Assembly (NCBI GenBank): GCA_017619335.1
Contig: JAFZSP010000068.1
Span: 1-44,128 of the forward strand
DNA from: Bacteroidaceae bacterium
GTDB taxonomy: Bacteria > Bacteroidota > Bacteroidia > Bacteroidales > Bacteroidaceae
Reading direction: 5' to 3'
Length of the DNA: 44,128 nucleotides
The notes under the pieces: generated by a model
Database searches by the model: none
Told to the model about the DNA's origin: nothing
The model's input: the letters and a program-made list of their open reading frames with translations, nothing else
Program-made: the position numbers and the translations under genes
Shown: piece after piece, positions 1 to 7,450 of the stretch
Position numbering within the stretch: position 1 is the stretch's first letter
Layout: each line of letters begins with the position of its first letter

Positions 1-2
1 AA

Positions 3-135
3 GCTACGGCCGCTCTGGGCTGATTGACATTTAGTCAATCATCTATTTCCAGAGCTACCCTCACCAATGGGTCTGACAAGGGGCAGGTGCCGGTGGTTCG
101 TTTTGACACCTGCTAGGTTAAAGTTTATTCCCTCA
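3..135. repeat. 133-bp direct repeat, copy 1
   Basis: This copy matches 207-339 with a single difference (A at 120, G at 324). It is highly structured. An outer stem GCTCTGG (12-18) pairs with CCAGAGC (49-55) and encloses an inner stem GATTGAC/GTCAATC (22-28 and 34-40); a separate stem GCAGGTG/CACCTGC lies at 83-89 and 107-113. No reading frame is apparent. It may belong to a longer array running off the left edge. The function is unknown. Confidence 0.9.
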
Positions 136-206
136 TGTCATTTCTGGGCTGCCATAATATTTTTGTACAGCGTTCCGCTGTTGTCCGCCCTCCGCAGAGG
201 AGTCCT
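136..206. other. Spacer between the direct repeats, with two small hairpins
   Basis: No gene is seen. The spacer holds ACAGCG-TTC-CGCTGT at 167-181 and CCTC-CGCA-GAGG at 189-200, both short stem-loops. The first has the same layout (short stem, GAA loop on the minus strand) as the palindromic repeats found elsewhere in the window. Confidence 0.5.
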
Positions 207-339
207 GCTACGGCCGCTCTGGGCTGATTGACATTTAGTCAATCATCTATTTCCAGAGCTACCCTCACCAATGGGTCTGACAAGGGGCAGGTGCCGGTGG
301 TTCGTTTTGACACCTGCTAGGTTGAAGTTTATTCCCTCA
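207..339. repeat. 133-bp direct repeat, copy 2
   Basis: Second copy of the structured repeat, ending 5 bp from the stop codon of the minus-strand toxin gene at 345. With one mismatch between copies, the duplication is recent or kept uniform by conversion. The same three stem-loops are present. On the minus strand it forms the 3' flank of the toxin-antitoxin operon. Confidence 0.9.
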
Positions 340-344
340 ATTAC

Positions 345-653
345 CTAACCTTTGTTCATCTTGGCCGGAATGATGCGGTCCACGATCACAAAGTTTTCCT
401 CAATGTGGAATACGTAATCCCAGCGCCGGTTATGCGAAATCATTCTACGGGCTTCGGGATGAATCGCAAGGAGCGTCTTTGAAGTGGTCTTTCCGTAAAG
501 GTCGGCATAAAGAGCCAGCATCTTTATCTCGGCTCTCATGTTATTGGCAAATCGGACAGCCCCATCCTCGGACATCATTTCTAGGAGAAACGCTCTTAGC
601 TTAGCCATGTCCAGGTGAGCGTTCTTGCTCATCCGGACTTCATAGAGTCGCAT
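345..653 (-). CDS. RelE/ParE-family toxin
   Basis: This is a 102-residue basic protein with the fold pattern of the RelE/ParE superfamily. It has an N-terminal helical part (about residues 14-50), then a central strand region with basic residues (EARRM, HNRRWDY), and a closing strand with the signature-like VFHIEENFVIVDRII at about 81-95. It overlaps the upstream small gene by 14 bp, the usual coupled antitoxin-toxin order. A shorter start at residue 8 (MSKNAH) is possible. Members of this superfamily either cleave mRNA at the ribosome or poison gyrase; which applies here cannot be told from the sequence. Confidence 0.75.
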   Translation of the reverse strand: MRLYEVRMSKNAHLDMAKLRAFLLEMMSEDGAVRFANNMRAEIKMLALYADLYGKTTSKTLLAIHPEARRMISHNRRWDYVFHIEENFVIVDRIIPAKMNKG

Positions 654-840
654 AGTCGTGATGCACCAATGAAATCAGCTCATCAAAGTACTCATCTACC
701 GAAACGGTGTTAGCCATGATACGTTCACGCATCGACTCACATTTATTGGGAGAACAATGAGGCCGTCTCACTTCATAAGCCGCTACGGGTTCTGAGGCCA
801 TCAGAGGCTCGTCTTGAATATCTTCGTACTTCTTGTTCAT
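640..840 (-). CDS. Antitoxin partner of the RelE/ParE toxin
   Basis: A 66-residue acidic small protein directly upstream of and overlapping the toxin gene by 14 bp. The N-terminal half is polar and probably disordered. The C-terminal part (about residues 36-66, SMRERIMANTVSVDEYFDELISLVHHDY) looks helical and could wrap the toxin. No DNA-binding fold is obvious, although a perfect palindrome lies 19 bp upstream of its start. The assignment rests mainly on size, position and overlap. Confidence 0.65.
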   Translation of the reverse strand: MNKKYEDIQDEPLMASEPVAAYEVRRPHCSPNKCESMRERIMANTVSVDEYFDELISLVHHDYATL

Positions 841-858
841 TTTTATTTTTTGTTGAAC

Positions 859-877
859 TGGTCAAAAATTTTGACCA
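859..877 (-). promoter_or_regulatory. Perfect 19-bp palindrome upstream of the toxin-antitoxin operon
   Basis: TGGTCAAAA-A-TTTTGACCA is a perfect inverted repeat 19-37 bp upstream of the antitoxin start at 840. Toxin-antitoxin operons are commonly autorepressed through such palindromes, so it is the likely operator. No T-run follows it on the minus strand, which argues against a terminator for the gene ending at 896. Confidence 0.6.
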
Positions 878-895
878 CCTCTTCTTTTTAATCTC

Positions 896-1825
896 TTAGA
901 GAGCGTAATACCCGCCGGTTTTCTTGGAGCCCCTGTGCTCTATGAGCTTCTTGTCGATGAGAGCGGCAATGTGGCGCTCGATGGACTTGGCGGGGATGCG
1001 GGTGGAGGCAGAGATGCGAGGGACTGATAGGCCGGGATAGGTCTTGATGCAGTCGAACACCTTTTTCTGGCCCCAGGGAAGGGGTGGAACATCTGTGCCC
1101 AAATGGGGCGAATGGGACTCACCGGCAGAACCGGTGGGCACAATGGGGGCGGGAGAGACCGCGGAATGGACCGCTGGAGAACCAGCGGGCACAATGGGGG
1201 CGGGAGAGACCGCGGAATGGACCGCTGGAGAACCAGCGGGCACAATGGGGGCGGGAGAGACCGCGGGAGAGACCGCTGGAGAACCAGCGGGCACTGCAGC
1301 TGCCGGGGAACCGGTGGGCGCGGGAGAGACCGCTGGAGAACCAGCGGGCACTGCGGGGGCGGAATTTATCTCACCGACGGAGTCGGCGAGCACAGGACAG
1401 GCAGGGGAGCCGGTGGGCGCGGGAGAGACCGCTGGAGAACCAGCGGGCACGGTGGCTGCGGGGGAAGCGGTGGGCACAGTGTGCACGGGATTTATCTCAC
1501 CGACAGAGTCGGCGAGCACAGGACAAGCTGGAGAACCAGCGGGCACAATCGAGGCTAGGGCACGGGCGGCATACTGTATGAAGGCGGTGGCACTGCCCTC
1601 GGTGTCATCGATGTTGGGGAGGACGCGCTGGAGGGCCTTGTAGATTTTGGCGGCCTCTTCGATGCGGCCCTCAGCCAATCGCTTGTTGAAGACATCGCGG
1701 GCGGTCCAGAACATGCAGAGGGTGGTGTACTTGCCCTTATGCACGGCATACATGGGCTTGATGGCCTCGTATGCCTCCTCAATCTTTCCCTGCTTGCGCA
1801 AGTCGAATATCTCTCGAACTGTCAT
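896..1825 (-). CDS. TPR-like / winged-helix protein with a repeat-built linker
   Basis: A 309-residue protein in three parts. Residues 1-95 are helical and TPR-like (KQGKIEEAYEAI, EGRIEEAAKIYKAL). Residues about 95-235 are a low-complexity linker of repeated VPAGSPAVSPA and PVLADSVGEIN units. Residues about 240-309 form a winged-helix domain (WGQKKVFDCIKTYPGLSVPRI, then IERHIAALIDKKLIEHRGS and YYAL), probably for DNA binding. It could be a regulator, but no target is evident. The linker is encoded by tandem hairpin-forming DNA repeats, so its length probably varies among strains. It stands alone, transcribed in the same direction as the toxin-antitoxin pair downstream. Confidence 0.7.
   Translation of the reverse strand: MTVREIFDLRKQGKIEEAYEAIKPMYAVHKGKYTTLCMFWTARDVFNKRLAEGRIEEAAKIYKALQRVLPNIDDTEGSATAFIQYAARALASIVPAGSPACPVLADSVGEINPVHTVPTASPAATVPAGSPAVSPAPTGSPACPVLADSVGEINSAPAVPAGSPAVSPAPTGSPAAAVPAGSPAVSPAVSPAPIVPAGSPAVHSAVSPAPIVPAGSPAVHSAVSPAPIVPTGSAGESHSPHLGTDVPPLPWGQKKVFDCIKTYPGLSVPRISASTRIPAKSIERHIAALIDKKLIEHRGSKKTGGYYAL
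1121..1556 (-). repeat. Minisatellite of hairpin units encoding the linker
   Basis: The tract holds many copies of a hairpin unit. Examples on the plus strand are GCTGG-AGAA-CCAGC followed by GGGCAC, CACCGG-CAGAA-CCGGTG followed by GGCAC, and CCGAC-GGA-GTCGG followed by CGAGCAC. Stems differ but stay paired. A 51-bp unit (17 residues) is tandemly duplicated near 1171-1272. All units keep the frame of the minus-strand gene. Single copies of the same design occur at 11570 and 18465. Confidence 0.85.
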
Positions 1826-1876
1826 GGGATTTCGATGGAATCGAAATATTTAAAAGGAAGTAATAATATAAAAAGA

Positions 1877-1895
1877 AACAGGGGACAGTTCTGTC
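1877..1895. repeat. Inverted-repeat partner left of the fimbrial lipoprotein pair
   Basis: AACAGGGGACAGTTCTGTC is the reverse complement, lacking one base, of the 20-bp sequence at 3741-3760. The two copies bracket both FimB/Mfa2 genes in opposite orientations. Each copy is itself partly palindromic (GACAG...CTGTC). Confidence 0.75.
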
Positions 1896-1905
1896 GGTTA
1901 AATAA

Positions 1906-2811
1906 TTAGAAGGTCAAATGAGTTTCGCCGGCCCAATCGGTATTGACAGTGACACCAGTGATGGTGGTTGCAGATGAGCCTGAGCCATTGAAGAACTCAC
2001 CTGAGAGCCAGGTAATTTGGTTCTGTTGCATCGGTACGTCGAACTCCTGGTTGTACAGCTCATTATCTGCAGCATCAAGCGCTGATACTTTCAGGTGAAT
2101 AGTTCCCTCGGTATCATGCAGGAAGGTGTAGAGGTCGAACTGCTTCTGTGTCGCCACGACATCGAACTTGACATCTTGCTTGCTGGCTACACAACCGAAG
2201 CCGGTGGTGGCATCGAATGCACCAGAACCGCCAGTATAGTAGAACCGCATTTTCTTGACGTCTGTAGGGAAGTCGTCGGTAACCACAAAGCGGCACAACG
2301 ACACGATGCGGTCGAGGGTCACTCTCAGGTCCACCGCATCCTCACCTATGGTGACTTCACCATAACAGATGAAGGTGTCGGTATAGCCTTGAGAATTGGT
2401 GAACTTGATGCACGTGGGATCGGTCATCGTGGGGTTGCCTCCACTGCTGTGGCCAACGACCACCAGTTGGTAGGTACCTTCGGGGAGCTGGAACACTGCC
2501 GATCCAAAATCGGCAGCACCCGACTGCTGGTTGACCTGCTTGACCCGCGTGCCTGCCAAATCGTAAACGGCAAAGTTCAGGCGAGTACATACAGCAGAGG
2601 CGGCTTCCACTCCACGGGTCGCAGCCCCGTTGTTTCCTTGGACCAGACTGGCAAACGGTGTCTTCTCAATTTCAAAAACGGTCACTCGGAGGTTGTCCTT
2701 GGCCGTTCCCGATTCGCTATCGTTATTTAAATAGGGTTTCTCACAGGCGAATACCACGAACACTATCAGCAGTGTGAACACAGCACTGAAGGAAATCAAT
2801 ATCTTACGCAT
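1906..2811 (-). CDS. FimB/Mfa2-family fimbrial lipoprotein (second of two)
   Basis: The start at 2811 (MRKILISFS) is preferred because GGAGG lies just upstream; an in-frame ATG at 2826 is less likely. The protein has a lipoprotein signal ending FVVFAC, with the lipid-carrying Cys followed by EKPY. The rest is beta-rich, with the two-domain pattern of FimB/Mfa2 proteins that anchor fimbriae or act as minor tip components: a first domain with FAVYDLAGTRV and LPEGTYQLVVVGHS, a second with VTLDRIVSLCRFVVTDD and KKMRFYYTGG. It lies 18 bp downstream of a paralogue, at the tail of the polysaccharide operon. No major fimbrillin gene is visible in the window. Confidence 0.75.
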   Translation of the reverse strand: MRKILISFSAVFTLLIVFVVFACEKPYLNNDSESGTAKDNLRVTVFEIEKTPFASLVQGNNGAATRGVEAASAVCTRLNFAVYDLAGTRVKQVNQQSGAADFGSAVFQLPEGTYQLVVVGHSSGGNPTMTDPTCIKFTNSQGYTDTFICYGEVTIGEDAVDLRVTLDRIVSLCRFVVTDDFPTDVKKMRFYYTGGSGAFDATTGFGCVASKQDVKFDVVATQKQFDLYTFLHDTEGTIHLKVSALDAADNELYNQEFDVPMQQNQITWLSGEFFNGSGSSATTITGVTVNTDWAGETHLTF

Positions 2812-2829
2812 AATATGTCCTCCCATCTT

Positions 2830-3708
2830 TTAGAAATCCATTGTGTGTTCACTAATCCACTCGGTAGAAACCTGGAAGCTTCCAGCCACAGCCGTATTGG
2901 TGTACATTGCTCCAGAAAGCTTTGTCACACGATTGCGCTGGAAGGGCACGTTAGAGACTGTCTTGGTGAACAAGACAGCACCATCTGCATCCAACGTCTC
3001 AATGGTCACATCGATGTCTTGTTCATCTGTGGCCAGGAACAACATCGTGCTCGACGTCGAAGTAGCTCCAACGGCAGCGCTGTTACCCACCGTATAGGAG
3101 AAACCCGTGTTGGTGATGGCAAAGCCTGTTGTAGGATTGAAGTCCTTTCCGCCAGCAGAGAAAGTCATGCGGACATTTGAGACATCCGCAGTCTTCCCGT
3201 CGGTAGAGACCACCTTCAGCATTGAAACTACTCGACTAAGCACTGCGCTGATGTTTACCGCACTGGTGTTGGTGATGTTCACCGCCTGTGAGTACGCGAA
3301 GGTCTCTCTGACACGAACGTTAAACGAGACCTCGGTCGGACTGGTCAACGTCAAGACGCTGTTCTCGTTGGTGTAATAAGCCAGCGCCACCATGGTGTAG
3401 GTGCCCATGGGGAGCGAGAGTTCAAACTTGCCGAAATCGGCTTCGTTTTTGGTCTGGGTGGCTTTGTAGGCCTCAGTGCCGTCGGCTTTGTAGAACGCCA
3501 GAGTGACGGCATTCACATCGTTGTAGTCAGCCACATCAGAAGTTGCACGGGTCTGAACTTCAGAAAAGTCCTCCTGATTAACCTCAAAGGTGCTGACGTG
3601 TACCGTCACCGGTACATTTGTTTGTTTATTAAGTACTTGATCAGTACTTTCTGTGCTGCAAGCAGCACACAGCAGGGCGAAACCTGCTAATTTTAAAATC
3701 TTACGCAT
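2830..3708 (-). CDS. FimB/Mfa2-family fimbrial lipoprotein (first of two)
   Basis: A 292-residue lipoprotein with signal MRKILKLAGFALLCAAC and lipobox LCAAC. It shares the layout of its downstream neighbour: VTLAFYKADGT and LPMGTYTMVALAYYT in the first domain, AVLSRVVSMLKVVSTDG and NVRMTFSAGGKDFNPTTGF in the second. The pair probably arose by tandem duplication. This family supplies anchor or accessory subunits of Bacteroidales type V fimbriae on the outer membrane. The 97-bp gap to the Wzz-type gene holds an inverted repeat and no clear promoter, so it may be co-transcribed with the polysaccharide genes. Confidence 0.75.
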   Translation of the reverse strand: MRKILKLAGFALLCAACSTESTDQVLNKQTNVPVTVHVSTFEVNQEDFSEVQTRATSDVADYNDVNAVTLAFYKADGTEAYKATQTKNEADFGKFELSLPMGTYTMVALAYYTNENSVLTLTSPTEVSFNVRVRETFAYSQAVNITNTSAVNISAVLSRVVSMLKVVSTDGKTADVSNVRMTFSAGGKDFNPTTGFAITNTGFSYTVGNSAAVGATSTSSTMLFLATDEQDIDVTIETLDADGAVLFTKTVSNVPFQRNRVTKLSGAMYTNTAVAGSFQVSTEWISEHTMDF

Positions 3709-3740
3709 ATTACTATGAATATTAGTGGTTGATAACTTAT

Positions 3741-3760
3741 GACAGAACCTGTCCCCTGTT
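3741..3760. repeat. Inverted-repeat partner right of the fimbrial lipoprotein pair
   Basis: GACAGAACCTGTCCCCTGTT is the reverse complement of the element at 1877-1895 with one extra base. It lies in the gap between the Wzz-type gene and the first FimB-like gene. Confidence 0.75.
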
Positions 3761-3805
3761 ATTAATCAAATAATATTCTTAGTAATAATGGCGAAAGAGC
3801 TTACA

Positions 3806-4948
3806 TTATGACATCCCGAGGAGTGATTTCAGGTCATCTTCCTTGTGGAGGATCCAGACTGTGGTGCCGATGAATGCGAGGAAGAGGAATACCAGACACA
3901 TCTTAGCGCGTGAGGGTCCGGCCTTTTGTGTGGGAACCGTGGCACTCTGCAACCTGGTGAAGGCGGGTGTCTCTTCCTGAACCTTTGCCTCTGCCGCGAT
4001 GAGCTGTGAGGCTATCTGTGAGTAGGCGTTGTACTGGAACTGCATCTCGTTCTCCAGGTCTGTCTGCTGTTGACGAACGGTCTGGAGGATGATGTACTGG
4101 TTGGCGTCCACAAACTCGGAGTACCGTTGACGGGCATCTTCGTATTTGGCCTTGTTCTCTTCACAGATCTTCTTGTAGTAATCCAGATCCACCTTCACCT
4201 TCTTGGTGCGGTAGTCTGTGATGAAGTCCTGCAGACGCTGCTGCACGGTGTCTGCCATTGTGGCAGCAATAACCGGATTCTGGTCGGTGACTTGAATGGA
4301 AATGACCATGGTCTTCTTATCAATATCGCAGACCACCTTTCTGTCTAAGGCTTTGACAATCAGGGCTTGTTTCTTGGTCAGACGGAAGGGGTTTAAAGCA
4401 GGTTTGACCTCGTCTGTGTCTTTCGGAGCGAGCAGCCAAGCAAGGGCTTTAAAGGGTGCTGCAATAACACTACTCCACCAGGGCGATTTCTGCTCGTCCT
4501 GCAGATAGTCATAATAGGACATCGTTCGGTCCGGGGTTCCTTTCTTCTTGTTGCCTTCGATGGTCACGGGGACGTTGAAAAGGCTGGTTTTGAAGTCTGT
4601 GGAGTTGACCAAGTCGGGATAGAGGGTTGGGAACAGTGCTTCTGTTCCCATTCCTGCTGTACCTTGTCCGATGTTGAAGCCAAAGCTGCTGGCCAAGGAT
4701 GACAAACCCATAGCTGCACGGGAACCAGAGAGCTCAGGTGACAGCTTCACTGTGCACTGATAATAATTAGGTATGGACAGTGCATAGATGGCAGCCAGCA
4801 CAAACGTGATGGGCAGTACCTTGTAGTACAGCTTCTTATGCTTCTTGACATCAGCGAAGAGTTTACCGAAATCAATGGAAGACTCCTCTTCCTGCTCGAT
4901 ATAGTTGTTCTCTCCGGGCTGGGCGTTATTCTTGATTTCTTCTGACAT
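3806..4948 (-). CDS. Wzz-type polysaccharide chain-length determinant
   Basis: A 380-residue inner-membrane protein with the Wzz topology. It has an acidic cytoplasmic N-terminus (SSIDFGKLFADVKKHKKLYYK), a first transmembrane segment at about 44-62 (VLPITFVLAAIYALSI), a large periplasmic domain with long helices (about 240-320), and a second transmembrane segment near 350-370 (MCLVFLFLAFIGTTVWIL) after a proline-containing stretch. Such proteins set polymer length and couple to the Wza-type exporter, whose gene ends 15 bp upstream. No tyrosine-kinase domain is fused. Confidence 0.88.
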   Translation of the reverse strand: MSEEIKNNAQPGENNYIEQEEESSIDFGKLFADVKKHKKLYYKVLPITFVLAAIYALSIPNYYQCTVKLSPELSGSRAAMGLSSLASSFGFNIGQGTAGMGTEALFPTLYPDLVNSTDFKTSLFNVPVTIEGNKKKGTPDRTMSYYDYLQDEQKSPWWSSVIAAPFKALAWLLAPKDTDEVKPALNPFRLTKKQALIVKALDRKVVCDIDKKTMVISIQVTDQNPVIAATMADTVQQRLQDFITDYRTKKVKVDLDYYKKICEENKAKYEDARQRYSEFVDANQYIILQTVRQQQTDLENEMQFQYNAYSQIASQLIAAEAKVQEETPAFTRLQSATVPTQKAGPSRAKMCLVFLFLAFIGTTVWILHKEDDLKSLLGMS

Positions 4949-4962
4949 AACTCTTTATACTT

Positions 4963-7425
4963 TTATTTCATCATGTATGCAATAGCGGTCACCATAGCAG
5001 CCAAGCTGGTCAGACCAGAGAGTGCAGCAACAGATTCTTGGATGGTCCAGCCCTTCTTCTTCTTCTTGCTGACCACAACGATTTCGCAGCCGGGCTCGGG
5101 TTTGGCACCTTTCTTACACAAGGAAGCTTTACCGTTCTGATAGACGATGAAGGACTTGGACTTCTTGGCCCGGTGTCCGAAGCCACCGGCCTCGTTCACA
5201 TAGTACTTGTAGTCCTTGCCAGACTCATAGAAGACGGTGTTGGGGAACATCACGTCACCAGACACGCGGACAATCGGATTGTACTCCGGTATGAAGATCT
5301 GGTCGCCCTCACGCATGAGGATATCAGCCTCACATCCAGGATTTTTCATTGCCTTTTCCAAATCAATATAGACTGGATAGTTGTTGCCCAAATCCAGTTT
5401 GTTATAGGAAATGGAGTCACCCTTCTCTGTGAGAATATCTTGCACAGCCTTCATCGTTGCCTGCATACGACGACGTTCCTCATCGTTCATCCGACGCAGG
5501 AGGGTAGCCCCCTTCAGGTAGGCGTAGGGAGTGAGACCGCCAGCCATCTCGACGACATCACTCAAGTGTGTCTGCTTCTTCTGCATAGCTACAGAACCTT
5601 CCCATTCGACCTCACCATTCACAGATATTGTCTTGGTTTGGTTGAAGACCGGGCTGGAGTAAATGGTCACATTATCGTAGGGTTGCAGGAGGAACTTACG
5701 CTCATGATCGATCACGAGACCATTCTTTAGATCGAAGTGGTACTTCTCACCATACTGGTCACTCTTCTTGGTGGCGAAGGGGTCACGCAGCACTCGGCTG
5801 ACTTCCACTCGCATGAGTGAAGCTTGATCCTTCAGGCCGCCGGCCATCACTATGAGGTCTTCAATGGTGATATTATCAGCATATTGATAGGTACCCGGGC
5901 TCATCACCTGACCATTAATCGTCACGGTGCGTTCCTGACGCAGGTCTTCCTGTGTCATGATGAACAGGACGTCCTCATTCTTCAAGGGGATGTCTGCCTC
6001 TGTTCCATCCATGATGCCCTTCACGTTCACGGGCAGGATTTCCAGTGAGCGGTCGGCTTTCAGTCTGTGGAGGATGGCGTGATCGGGATAAGCATCTTCT
6101 GTCAGTCCCTCAGCAGCTTCAATCAAGCTGCGCACGCTGACCACGTTGCCGCCCAACTGATACTGAGCGGGACGGAAGACGGCACCCTTGACTTCCACCA
6201 TATTCTCGAAGCGGTTGATCATTCCATCCACTGTGATGGCATCACCGTCCTCGAGTTTGAAGTCAGCCATCTCGAATTCTCCGATATTGAACACCTTATA
6301 ACGTTCACCGGTCTGACGTACGAGTTTGACGGACTTGGTGTGTGCATCGCCTGTGAAGCCGCCTGCATACTTGACCAGTGTGGCCACAGACTCGTTCTTG
6401 CGCATTTCATAGAACATCGGGCGCTTCACGTTACCCGTGATACCAGCCAGACACTCGTAGGTGGGCACCTGGATGACATCGTTGTCCTGCAGATTGATGT
6501 TACCTGCCAGGCGACCGTTGAGGATGAATTCATAAAGGTCAACGATGGTGATGAGTCGGCCGTTACGATAGACCTGGATATTACGAAGGGTACCCAGACT
6601 ACTGGTGCCGCCGGCACGGTAGAGGGCGTAGAACACATTGGCGAAGGCAGAGAGGTGATAGGTACCCGGTGCCTTGACTTCACCCATGATGTTCACCTGA
6701 ATGGTGCGGGTGTTGCCCACCTTCATCTGGAGGTTACTGGTCTGATAACGAGAACCAATGGTGTTGCGCAACTTACTCTGTGCACCTGCCACTGTGAGTC
6801 CGCTCAGGTGAATGGGACCATAACCGGAAACAGTGATGGTGCCCTCGGGAGCGATGGTGTGCACCAGTGTCTGCTGTGAGGCACCATAGATATCCACCAC
6901 CACTTGGTCGCCAGGCCCCAGCACGTAGGTGTCGGGGATAGGCATATTGTAGTTGGGCTGGAAGCTCGGATTGGCCTGTGCAAAGATGCTTCGTCCGAAG
7001 ACCGTCTTACCAGAGGTGGTAGGTGCTGTGCCAGCGGTGGCTTTCACATCCTGTTCCACATTCTGGACGTCATCGGCAGCATCGGGGGTAATCTCACCAG
7101 TGGTACCACGCTTGGCGGTGGTCAGTTCCTGACCGGCAGCGCCGTCGCTATTTCCCTCCATACGTGAGGCTGCCATTCTCACAGCGCCATCAGCAGCGCT
7201 GGACATTCCGCGAGAGGAAATCTGCTTGTCATACTGGTTGCGCAGGCGGCGAATCTGGTCGATTTTCACGCCTTTCTGCATGAGTTTGGTGACTATCTGT
7301 GCTTGACCGGTACCAGCTCTGGCCTCACTGGCAATGAACTGAAGAACCTGATCATCTGACATGCCCTGGGCGAAAGCCACTGTGCATGAAAGAACCATCA
7401 GAAAAAATAAAACAATTTTTCTCAT
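4963..7425 (-). CDS. Wza-type outer-membrane polysaccharide export protein with SLBB repeats
   Basis: The start at 7425 (MRKIVLFFLMVLSCTVAFAQG) gives a clean signal peptide and 820 residues; a longer in-frame extension would run into ugd and is rejected. After the signal comes a short helical part (MSDDQVLQFIASEARAGTGQAQIVTKLMQKG) and a linker. Next is the Poly_export domain, with YVLGPGDQVVVDIYG, and then several SLBB-type beta-grasp repeats (MGEVKAPGTYHL, ITGNVKRPMFYEM, VKGAVFRPAQYQL, INGQVMSPGTYQYA, VNGEVEWEGSV, VSGDVMFPNTVFY). A hydrophobic stretch near the C-terminus precedes YMMK. It forms the outer-membrane export channel for the polymer. Confidence 0.9.
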   Translation of the reverse strand: MRKIVLFFLMVLSCTVAFAQGMSDDQVLQFIASEARAGTGQAQIVTKLMQKGVKIDQIRRLRNQYDKQISSRGMSSAADGAVRMAASRMEGNSDGAAGQELTTAKRGTTGEITPDAADDVQNVEQDVKATAGTAPTTSGKTVFGRSIFAQANPSFQPNYNMPIPDTYVLGPGDQVVVDIYGASQQTLVHTIAPEGTITVSGYGPIHLSGLTVAGAQSKLRNTIGSRYQTSNLQMKVGNTRTIQVNIMGEVKAPGTYHLSAFANVFYALYRAGGTSSLGTLRNIQVYRNGRLITIVDLYEFILNGRLAGNINLQDNDVIQVPTYECLAGITGNVKRPMFYEMRKNESVATLVKYAGGFTGDAHTKSVKLVRQTGERYKVFNIGEFEMADFKLEDGDAITVDGMINRFENMVEVKGAVFRPAQYQLGGNVVSVRSLIEAAEGLTEDAYPDHAILHRLKADRSLEILPVNVKGIMDGTEADIPLKNEDVLFIMTQEDLRQERTVTINGQVMSPGTYQYADNITIEDLIVMAGGLKDQASLMRVEVSRVLRDPFATKKSDQYGEKYHFDLKNGLVIDHERKFLLQPYDNVTIYSSPVFNQTKTISVNGEVEWEGSVAMQKKQTHLSDVVEMAGGLTPYAYLKGATLLRRMNDEERRRMQATMKAVQDILTEKGDSISYNKLDLGNNYPVYIDLEKAMKNPGCEADILMREGDQIFIPEYNPIVRVSGDVMFPNTVFYESGKDYKYYVNEAGGFGHRAKKSKSFIVYQNGKASLCKKGAKPEPGCEIVVVSKKKKKGWTIQESVAALSGLTSLAAMVTAIAYMMK

Positions 7426-7450
7426 ATAAATAATTAATGTATAGTATAGA

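Noticed and set aside
3..339. Integron attC sites around a toxin-antitoxin cassette
   Set aside because: The nested stems recall attC, but no GTTRRRY/RYYYAAC core pair is found at the ends and no integrase is seen.
859..877. Terminator for the winged-helix gene
   Set aside because: The stem is AT-rich and is not followed by a T-run on the minus strand.
1044..1643. Plus-strand 199-residue frame across the repeat tract
   Set aside because: It is an antisense shadow of GC-rich repeats; the minus frame has folded domains at both ends.
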